64,000 nucleotides of DNA from Silicimonas algicola (GTDB taxonomy: Bacteria; Pseudomonadota; Alphaproteobacteria; Rhodobacterales; Rhodobacteraceae): the NCBI RefSeq assembly GCF_003148765.1, contig NZ_QGGV01000002.1, positions 62,001 to 126,000 of the forward strand, given 5' to 3'. Shown here piece after piece: positions 7,783-19,240 of this stretch. Within the stretch, counting starts at the first letter, position 1, and each line of letters starts with the position of its first letter. The notes beneath the pieces were generated by a model. The model did no database searches. It was given only the letters and a program-made list of their open reading frames with translations, and had not been told where the DNA came from. The translations under genes were made by a program, and so were the position numbers.

Positions 7783-9924
7783 TCAGGCGAACTCGATGCC
7801 GTCGTCTTCCATCGGCAGGCGCATCACGCGGCGGCCGATGGCCTGGTAGATCGCGTTGGCGACGGCTGGGCCAGCGGGAGGCAGGCCGGGCTCGCCGATA
7901 CCCGTGGGCGGCTCGGTCGACGAGACGATGTGGACCTCGATTTTCGGCATGTCGCCGATCCTGAGCGGCGGGTAGTCGGGGAAGTTCGACTGGTCGACCT
8001 CGCCGTCGGTGAAGGTGATCTTCTGCCGCATCGCGTGGCTGAGGCCATAGCCGATGGCGCCTTCCACCTGCGCTCGGATGACGTCGGGATTGACCGCCGT
8101 GCCGACGTCGACGGCCGCCACGATGCGCTCGAGCTTGATCCTGCCGTCCTGGCTCGACACCTCGGCGACTTCGGCGACGTAGCTGTTGAACGACTGGTGG
8201 ACGGCGATGCCGCGCCCCCAGCCCTCGGGCAGGTCGCCGCCCCAGCCGGCCTTTTCGGCGGCGAGGTTCAGGACGCCCAGGTGCCGGGGCTTTTCGGCGA
8301 GAAGGCCCCGCCGGAACTCGACCGGATCGGCGCCCGCCGCCTCGGCGAGCATGTCCATCGCCACCTCCATCGCATAGGCGGAATGGCTGTGTCCGACGGA
8401 CCGCCACCAGAGGACGGGAATGGCCGACTCCATGTTGCGGAGGTCGACGCGCAGGCCCGGCAGGGCATAGGCGGTGTCCTTGACGCCCTCGACCGAGAAG
8501 TCGTCGACGCCGTCGTGAACCGCCATCGCGGCCATAGGCGTGCCCGAGAAGATCGACTTGTTCGCCAGCGAAGAATGCCAGGCCGTGGCCTTGCCGTTGG
8601 CGTCGACTCCGGCGCGGACACGGTGCCAGCACATCGGGCGGTAGTACCCGCCTCGGATGTCATCCTCGCGTGTCCACACGAGCTTCACCGGCTGTCCGGT
8701 CCCGAGCGCCATCGCGGCGAAGGTCGCCTCAACCTCGTAGTCCGAGTTGAAGTTGGCGCGACGGCCGAAGGATCCGCCCGCATAGACGGTCTCGATCGAG
8801 ACGTTCTCGGGTCCGACGCCCGAGACGGCGCCCACGGCCCCCTGGGTGACGGTATGGAATTGCGTGCCGTCCCAGATCTTCACCTTGCCGTCTTTGATCT
8901 GCACGACGCAGTTCAACGGCTCCATCGGAGCATGCGCGAGGAAGGGGAAACGGAACTCAGCCTCGATTGTCTTCGCCGCCGCCGCAAGCGCTTCATCCGT
9001 GCCGCCGTCGTTCTGGGCGATCATGCCCTCTTCCTCGAGAGCGGCGGCATAGTCCGCCTCCATCGCGTCGGTCGACCGCGTTTCGGCCTCGGTGAAATCC
9101 CATTCCGCCTCGACGGCGTCACGGGCCTGCATCGCGTTCCAGGTGTTGTCGGCAAAGACCGCGACGCCCGCAGGCGTTTCCTTGACCGCGACCACGCCCG
9201 GCATCGCGGAGGCCGTTGTCGCATCGAAGGACGCGAGCTTGCCGCCGAACTTGGGCGAGCGCAGCAGCACCGCATAGACGACGCCCTCGGGCATCACGTC
9301 CATCGCGAAGATCGCCTTGCCGGTGGTCTTGTCGGCGCTGTCCTTGCGGGCAAGTTTATCCCGCCCGATCAGGGTGAAGGCGGAAGGGTCCTTGAGGGTC
9401 GGCTCCGCAGGGATGTCGGCGGCGTCGGCCCCGCCGATCAGGTCGTCGAAGGTCGCCGTGTTGCTGCCGCTGGTCACCGTGCCGTTCGCGACGCTGACCG
9501 TGGAGGCTTCGACGCCCCACAGGCGCGCGGCGGCGGCCACCATCATCGCGCGGGCGGCGGCGCCGGCCTTGCGGTACTGCTCGTAACTGTTCGCGATGGC
9601 GGTCGACCCGCCGGTGCCCTGCACGCCGAAAAGCGTGTTGATGTAGATCTCGGTGTTGGCCGGAGCGAACTCGATGGCGACCTTGTCCCAGTCGGCATCA
9701 AGCTCCTCGGCCACGAGCGTGGACAACCCGGTCGAGGTGCCTTGGCCCATTTCGAAGTGCTTGAGGATGACCACGACCGTCCCGTCGGGGTCGATGCGGA
9801 CGAAGGGGTTCACCACGGTGCCGCCCATGTGGGCCGCGGCCCATGACCCGCGGGCGGTGAGGCCCACGAGGACGCCGGCGCTGCCGGTGGCGAGGAAGCT
9901 TCTGCGCGAGAGAGTGACGTTCAT
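7783..9924 (-). CDS. Molybdopterin-binding large subunit, isoquinoline 1-oxidoreductase beta-like (xanthine dehydrogenase family)
   Basis: This 713-residue protein begins with a twin-arginine signal (SRRSFLATG, residues 6-14, then a hydrophobic stretch ending GSWAAA), so a folded cofactor-loaded enzyme is probably exported to the periplasm. Downstream are the two aldehyde-oxidase-type molybdopterin domains: GGSFGRR near residue 390, the [18 protein letters not shown] segment near 500, and a C-terminal [13 protein letters not shown] containing the catalytic Glu of the family. It should hydroxylate an N-heterocycle or aldehyde and pass electrons through the 2Fe-2S subunit encoded just upstream (3-nt gap). 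The physiological substrate cannot be read from sequence. Confidence 0.92.
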   Translation of the reverse strand: MNVTLSRRSFLATGSAGVLVGLTARGSWAAAHMGGTVVNPFVRIDPDGTVVVILKHFEMGQGTSTGLSTLVAEELDADWDKVAIEFAPANTEIYINTLFGVQGTGGSTAIANSYEQYRKAGAAARAMMVAAAARLWGVEASTVSVANGTVTSGSNTATFDDLIGGADAADIPAEPTLKDPSAFTLIGRDKLARKDSADKTTGKAIFAMDVMPEGVVYAVLLRSPKFGGKLASFDATTASAMPGVVAVKETPAGVAVFADNTWNAMQARDAVEAEWDFTEAETRSTDAMEADYAAALEEEGMIAQNDGGTDEALAAAAKTIEAEFRFPFLAHAPMEPLNCVVQIKDGKVKIWDGTQFHTVTQGAVGAVSGVGPENVSIETVYAGGSFGRRANFNSDYEVEATFAAMALGTGQPVKLVWTREDDIRGGYYRPMCWHRVRAGVDANGKATAWHSSLANKSIFSGTPMAAMAVHDGVDDFSVEGVKDTAYALPGLRVDLRNMESAIPVLWWRSVGHSHSAYAMEVAMDMLAEAAGADPVEFRRGLLAEKPRHLGVLNLAAEKAGWGGDLPEGWGRGIAVHQSFNSYVAEVAEVSSQDGRIKLERIVAAVDVGTAVNPDVIRAQVEGAIGYGLSHAMRQKITFTDGEVDQSNFPDYPPLRIGDMPKIEVHIVSSTEPPTGIGEPGLPPAGPAVANAIYQAIGRRVMRLPMEDDGIEFA

Positions 9925-9927
9925 GGC

Positions 9928-10389
9928 TCAGGCCTCCAACCGGCGGGATGCTTCGTGGATCGCGGCGCGGATGCGGACATAGGTCGCGCAGCGGCAGACG
10001 TTTCCGTCCATCGCCGTGTCGATGTCGTCGTCCGTGGGTTTGGGCGTCGTGGTCAAGAGGTCGATCGCCTGCATGATCTGGCCCGACTGGCAGTAGCCGC
10101 ACTGGACGACGTCGAGGTCCTTCCAGGCGCCCTGCACCGCAGTGGCGACCGGACCTGACAGGCCCTCGATGGTGGTCACCTCGGCCCCCTCGACATCGCC
10201 GAGAAAGGTCTGGCACGAGCGGACGGCCACTCCGTCGACATGAACGGTGCAGGCGCCGCAGGAGGCGACGCCACAGCCGAACTTGGTGCCGGTCAGCTTG
10301 CGAACGTCTCGGATCGCCCACAGCAGGGGCATGTCGGGAGACGCGTCGATGGCGACGGACTCACCGTTCAGGGTAAGGGAAATGCTCAA
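9928..10389 (-). CDS. 2Fe-2S small subunit of the molybdenum hydroxylase
   Basis: This 153-residue ferredoxin-like subunit has both iron-sulfur sites of the xanthine dehydrogenase family: a plant-ferredoxin loop (GCGVASCGACTVHVDG) and a C-terminal helical site (QCGYCQSGQ ... GNVCRCATY). It shuttles electrons from the molybdopterin subunit to an acceptor. I place the start at a TTG (10387-10389) because GGGAGGT lies 7 nt upstream and the protein then begins MSISLTLNG as in relatives; the longer ATG-started reading adds 22 residues without family similarity. There is no FAD subunit nearby, as is usual for the IorAB type. Confidence 0.92.
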   Translation of the reverse strand: MSISLTLNGESVAIDASPDMPLLWAIRDVRKLTGTKFGCGVASCGACTVHVDGVAVRSCQTFLGDVEGAEVTTIEGLSGPVATAVQGAWKDLDVVQCGYCQSGQIMQAIDLLTTTPKPTDDDIDTAMDGNVCRCATYVRIRAAIHEASRRLEA

Positions 10390-10647
10390 GGGGTTTACCT
10401 CCCGGATGATGGCGGGGTCTGCGCACGTTGGGGGCGCGTCCCGGGGTACCGCCATTCTAGGACGGCTTCATCCGATGGCAATTCGATTGTTGTTCCGTCG
10501 CGTAATTGTGTGACTGCGGCCAAGGGCGACGGTGCGAGACCGGATGCGACCCGTGCCGCCCTTGGCAACCTCTCGATCGGATGTAGTTTAAAGGGAACGT
10601 TCATCCTTCGCCGCGGGACGCCCGGCCATCTCGACGGGATACTGACC

Positions 10648-11301
10648 TTGCCAGACGCCGACGTATCCCATCCTCCTGCCGCAGCGGCGTCTGCGCGGCA
10701 TGTCGTCTGCACGAAGTGCGACGCGCTCTATCGGGCGCGCGATGTCGAGAAGGGCGAGCTGTCGGTCTGTGTCCGCTGCCACACCGTTCTTGCCGCGCCG
10801 CGCCGCAAGGCGGGAATGCTCATCATCTCGCTCGCGGTGGCGACGCTGGTCCTGATCGTGGCGGCGGTGTTCTTTCCGTTCCTGACGCTCGAGATCCAGG
10901 GCTTTCGCAGCAGCGCCTCGCTTCTCGACATCGCCTTCAGCTTCTCGGACGGCAGCCTGCGCGTGCTCATCCTTCTGATGCTGGCCTTCGTCCTGGCGAT
11001 CCCGGCGGCGCGTGCAGCACTTCTGACCTATGTCCTCGCACCCCTCGTGTTCGACCGCGCGCCGCGCCCGCTGGCCATCCCGGCGTTCCGGCTGGCGCAG
11101 GATCTGAAGCCCTGGTCCATGGCCGAGGTCTTTGCCATCGGTTGCGCCGTCTCGCTGGTGAAGATCACCGACCTCGCGCAGGTCTCGCTGGGCCAGGCGT
11201 TCTGGATGTTCACCGCGCTGGTGGCGCTTGTTGTCACCCAGGACAGATTCCTGTGTAGTTGGTCGGTATGGAACGATCTGACCCGAACGCACACCTCGTG
11301 A
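10648..11301 (+). CDS. Paraquat-inducible protein A domain protein, first copy
   Basis: About 217 residues: an N-terminal zinc-ribbon-like segment (VCTKCDALYRARDV ... VCVRCH) followed by about four membrane helices, the PqiA layout. PqiA-type membrane proteins work with PqiB (MCE protein) and PqiC (lipoprotein) in moving lipids across the envelope. The frame is open far upstream, so the start is uncertain; TTG at 10648 is favoured because it lies just before the conserved part, with CTG at 10642 another option. The gene is followed by a second PqiA-like gene in another frame overlapping by ~34 nt. E. coli has both domains in a single PqiA chain. Confidence 0.78.
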   Translation: MPDADVSHPPAAAASARHVVCTKCDALYRARDVEKGELSVCVRCHTVLAAPRRKAGMLIISLAVATLVLIVAAVFFPFLTLEIQGFRSSASLLDIAFSFSDGSLRVLILLMLAFVLAIPAARAALLTYVLAPLVFDRAPRPLAIPAFRLAQDLKPWSMAEVFAIGCAVSLVKITDLAQVSLGQAFWMFTALVALVVTQDRFLCSWSVWNDLTRTHTS

Positions 11302-11909
11302 CCGCCCGCGCCTCGGGCATGGTCGGCTGTCAGCACTGCGCCGAGGCCTGGCCCATGGGAACCGAGATCTGCGGCCGCTGCGGCTCGCGCCTGTCGTCGC
11401 GCGACGAGACAAGTCTTCAGAAGGTCTGGGCGTGGTGGCTTGCCGGGATCATCTGCTACATCCCGGCCAACACCGAGCCGATGCTGATCACCAAGACGCT
11501 GTTCCAGAACGAGTCGTCCACCATCGTGGGCGGTGCGATCGAGTTGTTCGAGTACGGAAACCCCGGTATCGCCCTCATCATCCTGATCGCCAGCGTCGGA
11601 ATTCCCGTGGCCAAGTTCTTCTGCATCGCGTTTCTCGCGCTCTCGGTCCGGCACCGCTCGGCCACTTCGCCGGGCACGCGTCACCGGATCTATGACGTGG
11701 TCGAATACATCGGGCGCTGGTCGATGATCGACGTCTTCGTCGTGGCGATCATGTCCTCGCTGGTGCAGTTCAGCGCCGTTGCAACGGTGACGGCCGGACC
11801 GGCGAGCCTCGCCTTCGCCCTTTCGGTGATCTGCACGATGCTCTCGGCGCAGAGCTTCGATTCCCGACGGCTCTGGGACAGCATCGACGGATCGGTGCCC
11901 GCGCGATGA
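11268..11909 (+). CDS. Paraquat-inducible protein A domain protein, second copy
   Basis: About 213 residues with a cysteine-pair zinc ribbon (CQHCAEAW ... CGRCGSRL) and roughly four membrane helices beginning WAWWLAGIICYIPANTEPML; the last motif is typical of PqiA. The ATG at 11268 is taken as the start; an in-frame TTG at 11259 is an alternative. It overlaps the preceding PqiA-like gene by 34 nt and the following pqiB by 4 nt (ATGA), so the three are almost certainly translated together. The two half-size proteins probably correspond to the N- and C-terminal halves of enterobacterial PqiA. Confidence 0.85.
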   Translation: MERSDPNAHLVTARASGMVGCQHCAEAWPMGTEICGRCGSRLSSRDETSLQKVWAWWLAGIICYIPANTEPMLITKTLFQNESSTIVGGAIELFEYGNPGIALIILIASVGIPVAKFFCIAFLALSVRHRSATSPGTRHRIYDVVEYIGRWSMIDVFVVAIMSSLVQFSAVATVTAGPASLAFALSVICTMLSAQSFDSRRLWDSIDGSVPAR

Positions 11910-14008
11910 CCGACGGAGCCCCCGACCTGCCCGCGTCCGGACGGCGACGCCCGATCCTGGAGCGGATCTCGATCGTCTGGCTGGTGCCGTTGGCGGCGGT
12001 TGCGGTCAGCCTGTGGGTCGCCTGGCAATCCTATGCCACGCGCGGGCCGGTCATCCACATCCTCTTCGAACAGGCCACCGGCATTACCGAGGGCGAGACC
12101 GAGCTGCGGTACCGCGACGTGACCGTCGGACGGGTCGAAGACGTGGGCTTTTCGGGCACGCTCGAGAGGGTTCGGGTCAGCGTGCGTCTGGACCAGTCGA
12201 TCGCCCCCTTCGTCGACGGCGACGCCATCTTCTGGATCATCCAGCCCGAGGTGACGGCTCAGGGCGTGAGCGGGCTGAGCACGGTCCTGTCCGGCGTCTA
12301 CATCGAGGCGTCCTGGGACACCGAGGCCGACGGCCTGGTCTTCGAGCACCAGGGGCTTTCGAGGCCGCCCCTGTTTCGCGCAGGGCAGGAGGGGCTGACG
12401 ATCGAGATCTCGGCGGGCGCGGACGTGCAGCTCGTCGAGGGCACGCCGATCCTGCACAAGGGCGTCGAGGTCGGCCGGATCGGCGAACCCGAGCTTGCCG
12501 CCGACGGCACCGTCGCGCGGGCCGAGGCGGTGATCCTCTCGCCCTATGACCGGCTCGTGTCGTCGAACACGCGCTTCTGGGACATCTCGGGCTTCAGCTT
12601 CTCGCTGGGCGCGACCGGGGCCGAGCTGGACTTCTCGTCGCTGGCCACGCTGATTTCGGGCGGGGTGGCCTTCGACACCGTGGTGTCGGGCGGCACGCCG
12701 GTCAGCGACGGCGCAGACTTCACCCTTTTCGCCGACGAGGCGGCCGCGCGGGCGAGCCTGTTCCAGAACGACAGCGGCCCGGTCCTGACCCTGACCGCGA
12801 TCTTCGACGAGAACTTCAGCGGTCTGACCGTCGGCGCGCCGGTCCTGCTCGACGGCGTGAACATCGGCGAGGTCGTCAACCTGAACGGGATCGTCGACGA
12901 GGACCGCTTCGGCGACACCAACGTCCGTCTTTCGACCTCGATGGAACTGCGCACTTCGAAGATGGGTCTGGCCGAGGCAACGTCCGAGGCGGCGCTGGCG
13001 TTCCTGAGAGAGCGCGTGGCAGAGGGGCTGCGGGCGCGACTCGTGTCGGCCAGCATTCTGACCGGCGGTCTGAGGGTCGATCTCGTCGACGTGCCGGATG
13101 TGCCGCCGGCGACGCTGAACGTCGAGGCCGAACCCTTCCCGGTCATCCCGGTCGCCGAGAGCGACATCTCGGACGTCTCGGCCACCGCCGAGGGCGTGAT
13201 GGAGCGGATCAACAACCTGCCGATCGAGGAATTGCTCGAGGCCGCGACGGCGTTCCTGACCTCGGCGACCGAGATCGCCGAGAGCGAAGACCTGAAGGCC
13301 ATCCCGGGCGACGTTCGGGGCCTCGTGGCGGACGTGCGGTCCGTCACCTCCGGCGACGAGATCCAGGCTCTGCCCGCTCAGGCGTCCGCGCTCCTTGCCG
13401 ACCTCCAGGCCGTGGCCGAGAACCTGCGGTCGATCGCCGAGAGCATCGAGGACGCCGGGACGGTCGAGCGCGTCACCGCAGCCGTCGATGCGGCGGCCGA
13501 GGCGGCGGCCGACGTGGGCGACAGCGTCGAAGGTGTGCCGGAACTCGTCGCGCGCCTGACCGCCGTGGCCGAAAAGGCCGAACAGCTTGAACTGCAGCAG
13601 CTGGTCGACGAGGTCTCGGGCACCGTCGCATCGGCGCGCGCCATCCTCGACGACGACAGCACCAGGGCGCTGCCCGAGCGCCTCGGCGCGTCTCTGGCCG
13701 AGCTCGAGGCGGCGCTGGAGGAGCTTCGGACCGGCGGCGCGGTCAGCAATCTCAACGAGACGCTGGAGTCCGCAAGCTCGGCCAGCAAGGCGGTCGAGGA
13801 GGCGGCGGCGGAACTGCCCGGCATCGTCGAACGGATCAACCAGCTTGCCGCGCAGGCTTCGGCGACCCTCGCGGGTTTCGACGAGGACTCGGAGCTGAAC
13901 CGCAGCGCACGGACCGCGCTTGGCGACCTTCAGGACGCGGCGCGCGCCGTCGAGCGGTTGGCGCGCACCTTGGAACGAAATCCCAACTCGATCATTCTTG
14001 GACGGTGA
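11906..14008 (+). CDS. pqiB: MCE-domain intermembrane transport protein PqiB
   Basis: This 700-residue protein has one N-terminal membrane helix (IVWLVPLAAVAVSLWVAW, about 23-40) and three MCE domains: roughly 48-140, 160-220 and 285-400 (motifs GITEGETELRYRDVTVGRV, GTPILHKGVEVGRI, GAPVLLDGVNIGEV). The Ala/Glu-rich helical C-terminal third (about 420-690) would form the coiled needle that bridges the periplasm. PqiB hexamers are thought to carry phospholipid or fatty acid between inner and outer membranes. It overlaps pqiA2 (ATGA) and pqiC (GTGA), a compact operon. Confidence 0.93.
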   Translation: MTDGAPDLPASGRRRPILERISIVWLVPLAAVAVSLWVAWQSYATRGPVIHILFEQATGITEGETELRYRDVTVGRVEDVGFSGTLERVRVSVRLDQSIAPFVDGDAIFWIIQPEVTAQGVSGLSTVLSGVYIEASWDTEADGLVFEHQGLSRPPLFRAGQEGLTIEISAGADVQLVEGTPILHKGVEVGRIGEPELAADGTVARAEAVILSPYDRLVSSNTRFWDISGFSFSLGATGAELDFSSLATLISGGVAFDTVVSGGTPVSDGADFTLFADEAAARASLFQNDSGPVLTLTAIFDENFSGLTVGAPVLLDGVNIGEVVNLNGIVDEDRFGDTNVRLSTSMELRTSKMGLAEATSEAALAFLRERVAEGLRARLVSASILTGGLRVDLVDVPDVPPATLNVEAEPFPVIPVAESDISDVSATAEGVMERINNLPIEELLEAATAFLTSATEIAESEDLKAIPGDVRGLVADVRSVTSGDEIQALPAQASALLADLQAVAENLRSIAESIEDAGTVERVTAAVDAAAEAAADVGDSVEGVPELVARLTAVAEKAEQLELQQLVDEVSGTVASARAILDDDSTRALPERLGASLAELEAALEELRTGGAVSNLNETLESASSASKAVEEAAAELPGIVERINQLAAQASATLAGFDEDSELNRSARTALGDLQDAARAVERLARTLERNPNSIILGR

Positions 14009-14589
14009 GTGACATGACGATGACCCTGAAATGCCTTGCCGTGACCGCCGCTCTCGCCCTCGCCGGTTGCGGCGACGACGGGGGACCGGTGCGCTATTCG
14101 GCGTCCGAGCCGGTCCAGACCTCCCGGGTGTCGATCCCGATGGCGTCGGTGTCGCTGCGCGAGGTCTCGCTGCCGGCCTACGCCTCGGAGGAGGGGATCG
14201 CCGTGTCGAACGGGGCGGGCGCGATCACCACGGGGCCGAACAGCATCTGGGCCGACGATCCCACCCGCGCGGTGACGCTGCGCCTGACGAACGCGCTGGC
14301 GGACCTGACCGGACGGCTGGTCGCCTCCGAGCCCTGGCCGTTCCGGGACGAGCCCGAGACGATGGTCGAGGTGCGGGTCGAGGAATTCGTGGCCGAAGCC
14401 GGAGGCCAGTTCGTGGCGCAGGGGCGCTACTACGTCGCGCACAACGACGAGGCGCGCACGGAGAAGGCCCTGTCCTTTCGCATCACCGAGCCTTTCGACC
14501 CCGCCGGTGGGTTCATAGCCATCGCGGCAGCACGGACGCGCGTCATCTCGGCTCTGGCCCGCGACATCGCGGTCCGCGGTCTGAGTTAG
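14005..14589 (+). CDS. pqiC: PqiC family outer-membrane lipoprotein
   Basis: About 194 residues. A lipoprotein signal with lipobox LAGC places the acylated Cys near residue 22; the rest matches the ABC-type transport auxiliary lipoprotein (PqiC/DUF330) family, with the SIPMASVSLREVSLPAY strand and WPFRDEPETMVEVRVEEF. PqiC anchors or receives the PqiB needle at the outer membrane. The annotated GTG (14005) overlaps the pqiB stop; an ATG 9 nt later is equally plausible and gives a more normal signal peptide. It is last in the operon; the next 207 nt hold no gene. Confidence 0.88.
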   Translation: MSDMTMTLKCLAVTAALALAGCGDDGGPVRYSASEPVQTSRVSIPMASVSLREVSLPAYASEEGIAVSNGAGAITTGPNSIWADDPTRAVTLRLTNALADLTGRLVASEPWPFRDEPETMVEVRVEEFVAEAGGQFVAQGRYYVAHNDEARTEKALSFRITEPFDPAGGFIAIAAARTRVISALARDIAVRGLS

Positions 14590-14796
14590 CGCGCGGCACT
14601 TTTCCGGACCCAGCCGACGGGTCAGGCGAGACGTGAATCGTCTGGTCCGGATACGTCAATACAGACCTGCCATACTCTCGGTCTCGCTCCGTTCGGACCT
14701 GACGTGAGGACATCCGGACGATTGCGCCTTCTCAATCTCTCCATTTGGAATACCGTGCGGGGAGACCTTGCGAGTCCAATAATGGGAGTTCACGAC

Positions 14797-16392
14797 ATGA
14801 TTGCGACATTCTCGACCCGGCGTCTGGCCCTGGCGGCCCTGATGGCATGCAGCGCCCCCGTGGCGTTGTTTGCCGAGACGCCTGCCGACACGCTGGTGGT
14901 TGCCGACGCCATCGACGACATCGTTTCCATCGACCCTCACGAAGCCTTCGAGTTTTCGGGCGTCGACCTGAACAACAACCTCTACGACACGCTGATCGAG
15001 CTCGATCCGACCAAGGAGGGCGAGCTCATCCCGGGACTGGCCGAGAGCTGGTCGGTCGACGACGACGGCGTGACCTATCGCCTCAAGATCAAGCCCGGCA
15101 TCACCTTCTCCTCCGGCAACCCTGTCACGGCCGAGGCCGCGGCAGACTCGCTGCGCCGGGTCGTCAAGCTGAACAAGACGCCGGCGTTCATCCTGACCCA
15201 GTTCGGCTTCACGCCCGAGAACGTGGACAGCATGATCACCGCCGAAGGCGACACCGTGGTCATGAAGACGGACAAGGTCTATGCGCCCACCTTCGTCTAC
15301 AACTGCCTGACGGCGGGCGTGGCCAACATCGTCGACGTGAATACGGTCATGGAGCATGAGGCCAACGGCGACTAGGGCAACGAATGGCTCAAGTCCAACT
15401 CGGCCGGAACCGGCGCCTACGTCCTGCGGTCCTACAAGCCCAATGAAGGCTATGTCCTCGAGGCCCGGGAGGGACATTGGCGCGGCGATGCCAACTTGAA
15501 GAACGTCTTCATGCGCCACATCCCCGAACCCGCCACGCAGCGCCTGCTTCTGGAGAACGGCGACATCGACGTCGCGCGCACCCTGACCCCGACCGACGTC
15601 GCAGGTCTGGAAGGCAACCCGGACGTCAAGATCCAGGAAGACGTGGGCGGGCAGATTTATTACCTCGCCATGAACCAGAAGAAAGAGGAGCTGGCCAATC
15701 CCGATGTGCTGGACGCGATTCGCTGGGCGATCGACTATCAGGGCATGACGGACACGATCCTGAAGGGGCAGTGGGGCGTCCACCAGGCGTTCCTGCCTGA
15801 AGGCTTCCTCGGCGCACTGGACGAAACGCCCTACAGCCTCGACGTCGAGAAGGCCAAGGAGCTTCTCGCCTCGTCGGGCGTCACGCTGCCGCTCGAGCTT
15901 TCGCTGACCGTGCGCAACGACCAGGAGCGGATGGACATCGCCCAGTCGATCCAGAACACCTTGGGCCAGGCTGGGATCAACGTCACGCTGGACGTCGGTG
16001 ACGGCGCTACCGTTCTCGGGAAATACCGCGCCCGGCAGCACGAGATGACGATCCAGACCTGGGGGCCGGACTATCCCGACCCGCACACGAACGCATCGAC
16101 CTTCGCGATGAACCCGGACAACTCGGACGAGGCCAACGCCACCGGCTACCTCGCCTGGCGGACCGCCTGGGATCCGGCCGAGCTTGGCCCGATGACCGAA
16201 GCGGCCGTGGCCGAGAAGGACGGTGAAAAGCGCAAGGCCATGTACGAGGACATCCAGCGCCAGCACCGCGACGACTCGGCCTTCGTGCTGATGTTCCAGC
16301 AGCAGAGCCAGACGGGCCTCCGCTCGAACGTCGAGAACTTCTACACCGGCGGCGCGACCGACTCGGTCGTGTACTGGTTGGTGACGAAGTAA
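14797..16392 (+). pseudogene. ABC transporter substrate-binding protein (family 5, dipeptide type) interrupted by in-frame TAG
   Basis: Reading one frame from the ATG at 14797 (GGGAG nine nt upstream) gives a signal peptide ending LFAETP and a complete ~530-residue solute-binding protein family 5 chain, except that codon 193 (15373-15375) is TAG. Sequence immediately after it, GNEWLKSNSAGTGAYVLRSY, continues the conserved family region without a frame change and runs to the natural TAA at 16392. A Tyr codon (TAC or TAT) at this place would restore the gene with one base change. It is first in an operon with two permeases, two ATPases and a dipeptidase, all intact. Either it is a recent nonsense mutation, a sequencing error, or the stop is suppressed. 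Confidence 0.85.
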
Positions 16393-16398
16393 GGGCCT

Positions 16399-16429
16399 GC
16401 CGCCGCGCCCGACCCTGGGGCGCGGCGGC
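16399..16429 (+). promoter_or_regulatory. Intercistronic stem-loop between binding protein and permease genes
   Basis: A perfect 12-bp inverted repeat (GCCGCCGCGCCC / GGGCGCGGCGGC) with a 7-nt loop starts 7 nt after the binding-protein stop. There is no T-run. Stem-loops at this place commonly protect the binding-protein mRNA and lower permease expression. Confidence 0.7.
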
Positions 16430-16443
16430 ATTCCGTATCCGGA

Positions 16444-17504
<1,061 letters not shown>

Positions 17505-17508
<4 letters not shown>

Positions 17509-18410
17509 CGACGCTGACCGCCTGGCTGACCGATCCCAACCCGAAATCCCGTCGGCAGGCGCGGCTGGGGCAGGCCTGGCTCGCCTGGCTTCGCCTGCGC
17601 CGCAACCCGCCGGCGGTGTCGGGGGCGCTGATCGTGCTGGTTCTTCTGGCTTTGGCGGCCTTCGCGCCGCTCTTCGCCACACACGACCCCTTCGTTCAGA
17701 ACCTGTCGCAGCGGCTTCTGCCGCCCGGCACTCCGGGCCACTGGCTCGGCACCGACGACTTCGGGCGCGACATCTGGAGCCGCATCGTCTATGGCGCGCG
17801 CATCACGCTTTACATCGTGACGCTGGTCGTCGTGACGGCCCCCGTCCTCGGCCTGCTGATCGGGACCATCGCGGGCTACTTCGGCGGCTGGGTGGACCTG
17901 GTGCTGATGCGCCTCACCGACATCTTCCTCGCCTTTCCCCGTCTGATCCTGGCCCTTGCCCTCGTCGCCGTGCTGGGGCCGGGGATCATCAATGCCGTCC
18001 TCGCCATCGCGCTGACGGCCTGGCCGCCCTATGCCCGCGTCGCGCGGGCCGAGACGCTGACGGTGCGCACGTCGGACTACATCGCCGCCGTCCGTCTGCA
18101 GGGGGCCGGGGCAGGGCGCATCATCTGGGGCCATGTCGTGCCGATGTGCCTTCCGTCCGTCATCATCCGCGTCACGCTCGACATGGCCGGCGTCATCCTG
18201 ATCGCGGCGGGGCTTGGGTTCCTGGGCCTCGGAGTCCAGCCGCCCCTGCCGGAGTGGGGGCTGATGATCGCGTCCGGACGGAAATTCCTGTTCGAGCAAT
18301 GGTGGGTGGCAACCATGCCGGGCCTCGCCATCTTCACGGTCTCGCTGGGGTTCAACCTTCTGGGCGACGGCCTGCGCGACGTGCTCGACCCGCGGAGCGA
18401 GTCGCGATGA
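17505..18410 (+). CDS. Peptide-type ABC transporter permease (DppC-like)
   Basis: A 301-residue DppC/OppC homologue with an OppC N-terminal cytosolic/TM segment (first helix about 41-60), HWLGTDDFGRDIWSRI, and five later helices with the EAA loop at TSDYIAAVRLQGAGAGRIIWGH. The ATG at 17505 overlaps the dppB-like stop by 4 nt and the final codons overlap the ATPase gene by 4 nt, so the operon is tightly coupled. It pairs with the DppB-like protein to make the translocation pore for small peptides or related solutes. Confidence 0.93.
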
Positions 18411-19240
18411 GCCTGCTTGCGGTCGAAAACCTCCGCGTCACCTTCATGACCGAGACCGGCCCGGTCGAAGCCGTGCGCGGCGCGAGCTTCAGCCTCGGGC
18501 GCGAGCGCCTTGGGATCGTTGGCGAAAGCGGCTCTGGCAAGACCATGACCGGGCGCGCCGTGCTGCGGCTGATCCGTCCGCCGGGGCGGATCGAGGCGGA
18601 CCGGATGGAGTTCGACGGCATCGACCTGATCCGCGCCAGCGAACGAAAGATGCGTGCGCTTCGCGGTCCGCGCATCGCGATGGTGATGCAGGATCCGAAG
18701 TACTCGCTGAACCCCGTGATGAAAGTCGGCGCCCAGATGACCGAAGGTTTGCGGCGCCGCGACCGTCTCGGTCGGGCCGAGGCGCGCACCAAGGCGGTGG
18801 CCGCACTCGAGGCGGTGCAGATCCGCGACCCCGACCGCGTGATGGAGGCCTATCCGCACGAGTTGTCGGGCGGCATGGGCCAACGGGTGATGATCGCGAT
18901 GATGCTGATCCCCGGCCCCGACCTTCTGATCGCGGACGAACCGACCAGCGCGCTCGACGTGACCGTCCAGGCCGAGGTGCTGTCGATCCTCGACGACCTC
19001 GTGCGCCAGCGCGGCATGGGCCTGATCTTCATCAGCCACGACCTGCGCCTCGTCGCCCGTTTCTGCGACAGGGTGCTGGTCATGTACCGCGGCCGGATCG
19101 TCGAGGAACTGGCCGCGAAGGACCTGTTGGCGGCGAAGCATCCCTACACGAAAGGCCTTCTGAACTGCCTTCCGCGCATCGGCGGTCCGCGCGGACTTCT
19201 CCCCGGCCTCGACCGCAGCGGGGAGTGGGCCCGTGCCTGA
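18407..19240 (+). CDS. Peptide ABC transporter ATP-binding protein (DppD-like)
   Basis: This 277-residue ATPase carries Walker A GESGSGKT, Q-loop (MVMQDPKYSLNP), the signature LSGGMGQR, Walker B LLIADEPTSALD and the switch His in FISHDL. The C-terminal oligopeptide-type tail (AAKHPYTKGLLNCLPRIGG) is present but shorter than in enteric DppD and lacks the four-cysteine iron-sulfur motif. The start overlaps the permease stop by 4 nt. It works as a heterodimer with the next gene's product. Confidence 0.93.
   Translation: MSLLAVENLRVTFMTETGPVEAVRGASFSLGRERLGIVGESGSGKTMTGRAVLRLIRPPGRIEADRMEFDGIDLIRASERKMRALRGPRIAMVMQDPKYSLNPVMKVGAQMTEGLRRRDRLGRAEARTKAVAALEAVQIRDPDRVMEAYPHELSGGMGQRVMIAMMLIPGPDLLIADEPTSALDVTVQAEVLSILDDLVRQRGMGLIFISHDLRLVARFCDRVLVMYRGRIVEELAAKDLLAAKHPYTKGLLNCLPRIGGPRGLLPGLDRSGEWARA

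Noticed and set aside
7000-9846. Long plus-strand open frame over the molybdenum hydroxylase
   Set aside because: Antisense to a clear TAT-exported molybdopterin enzyme; no recognisable domain.
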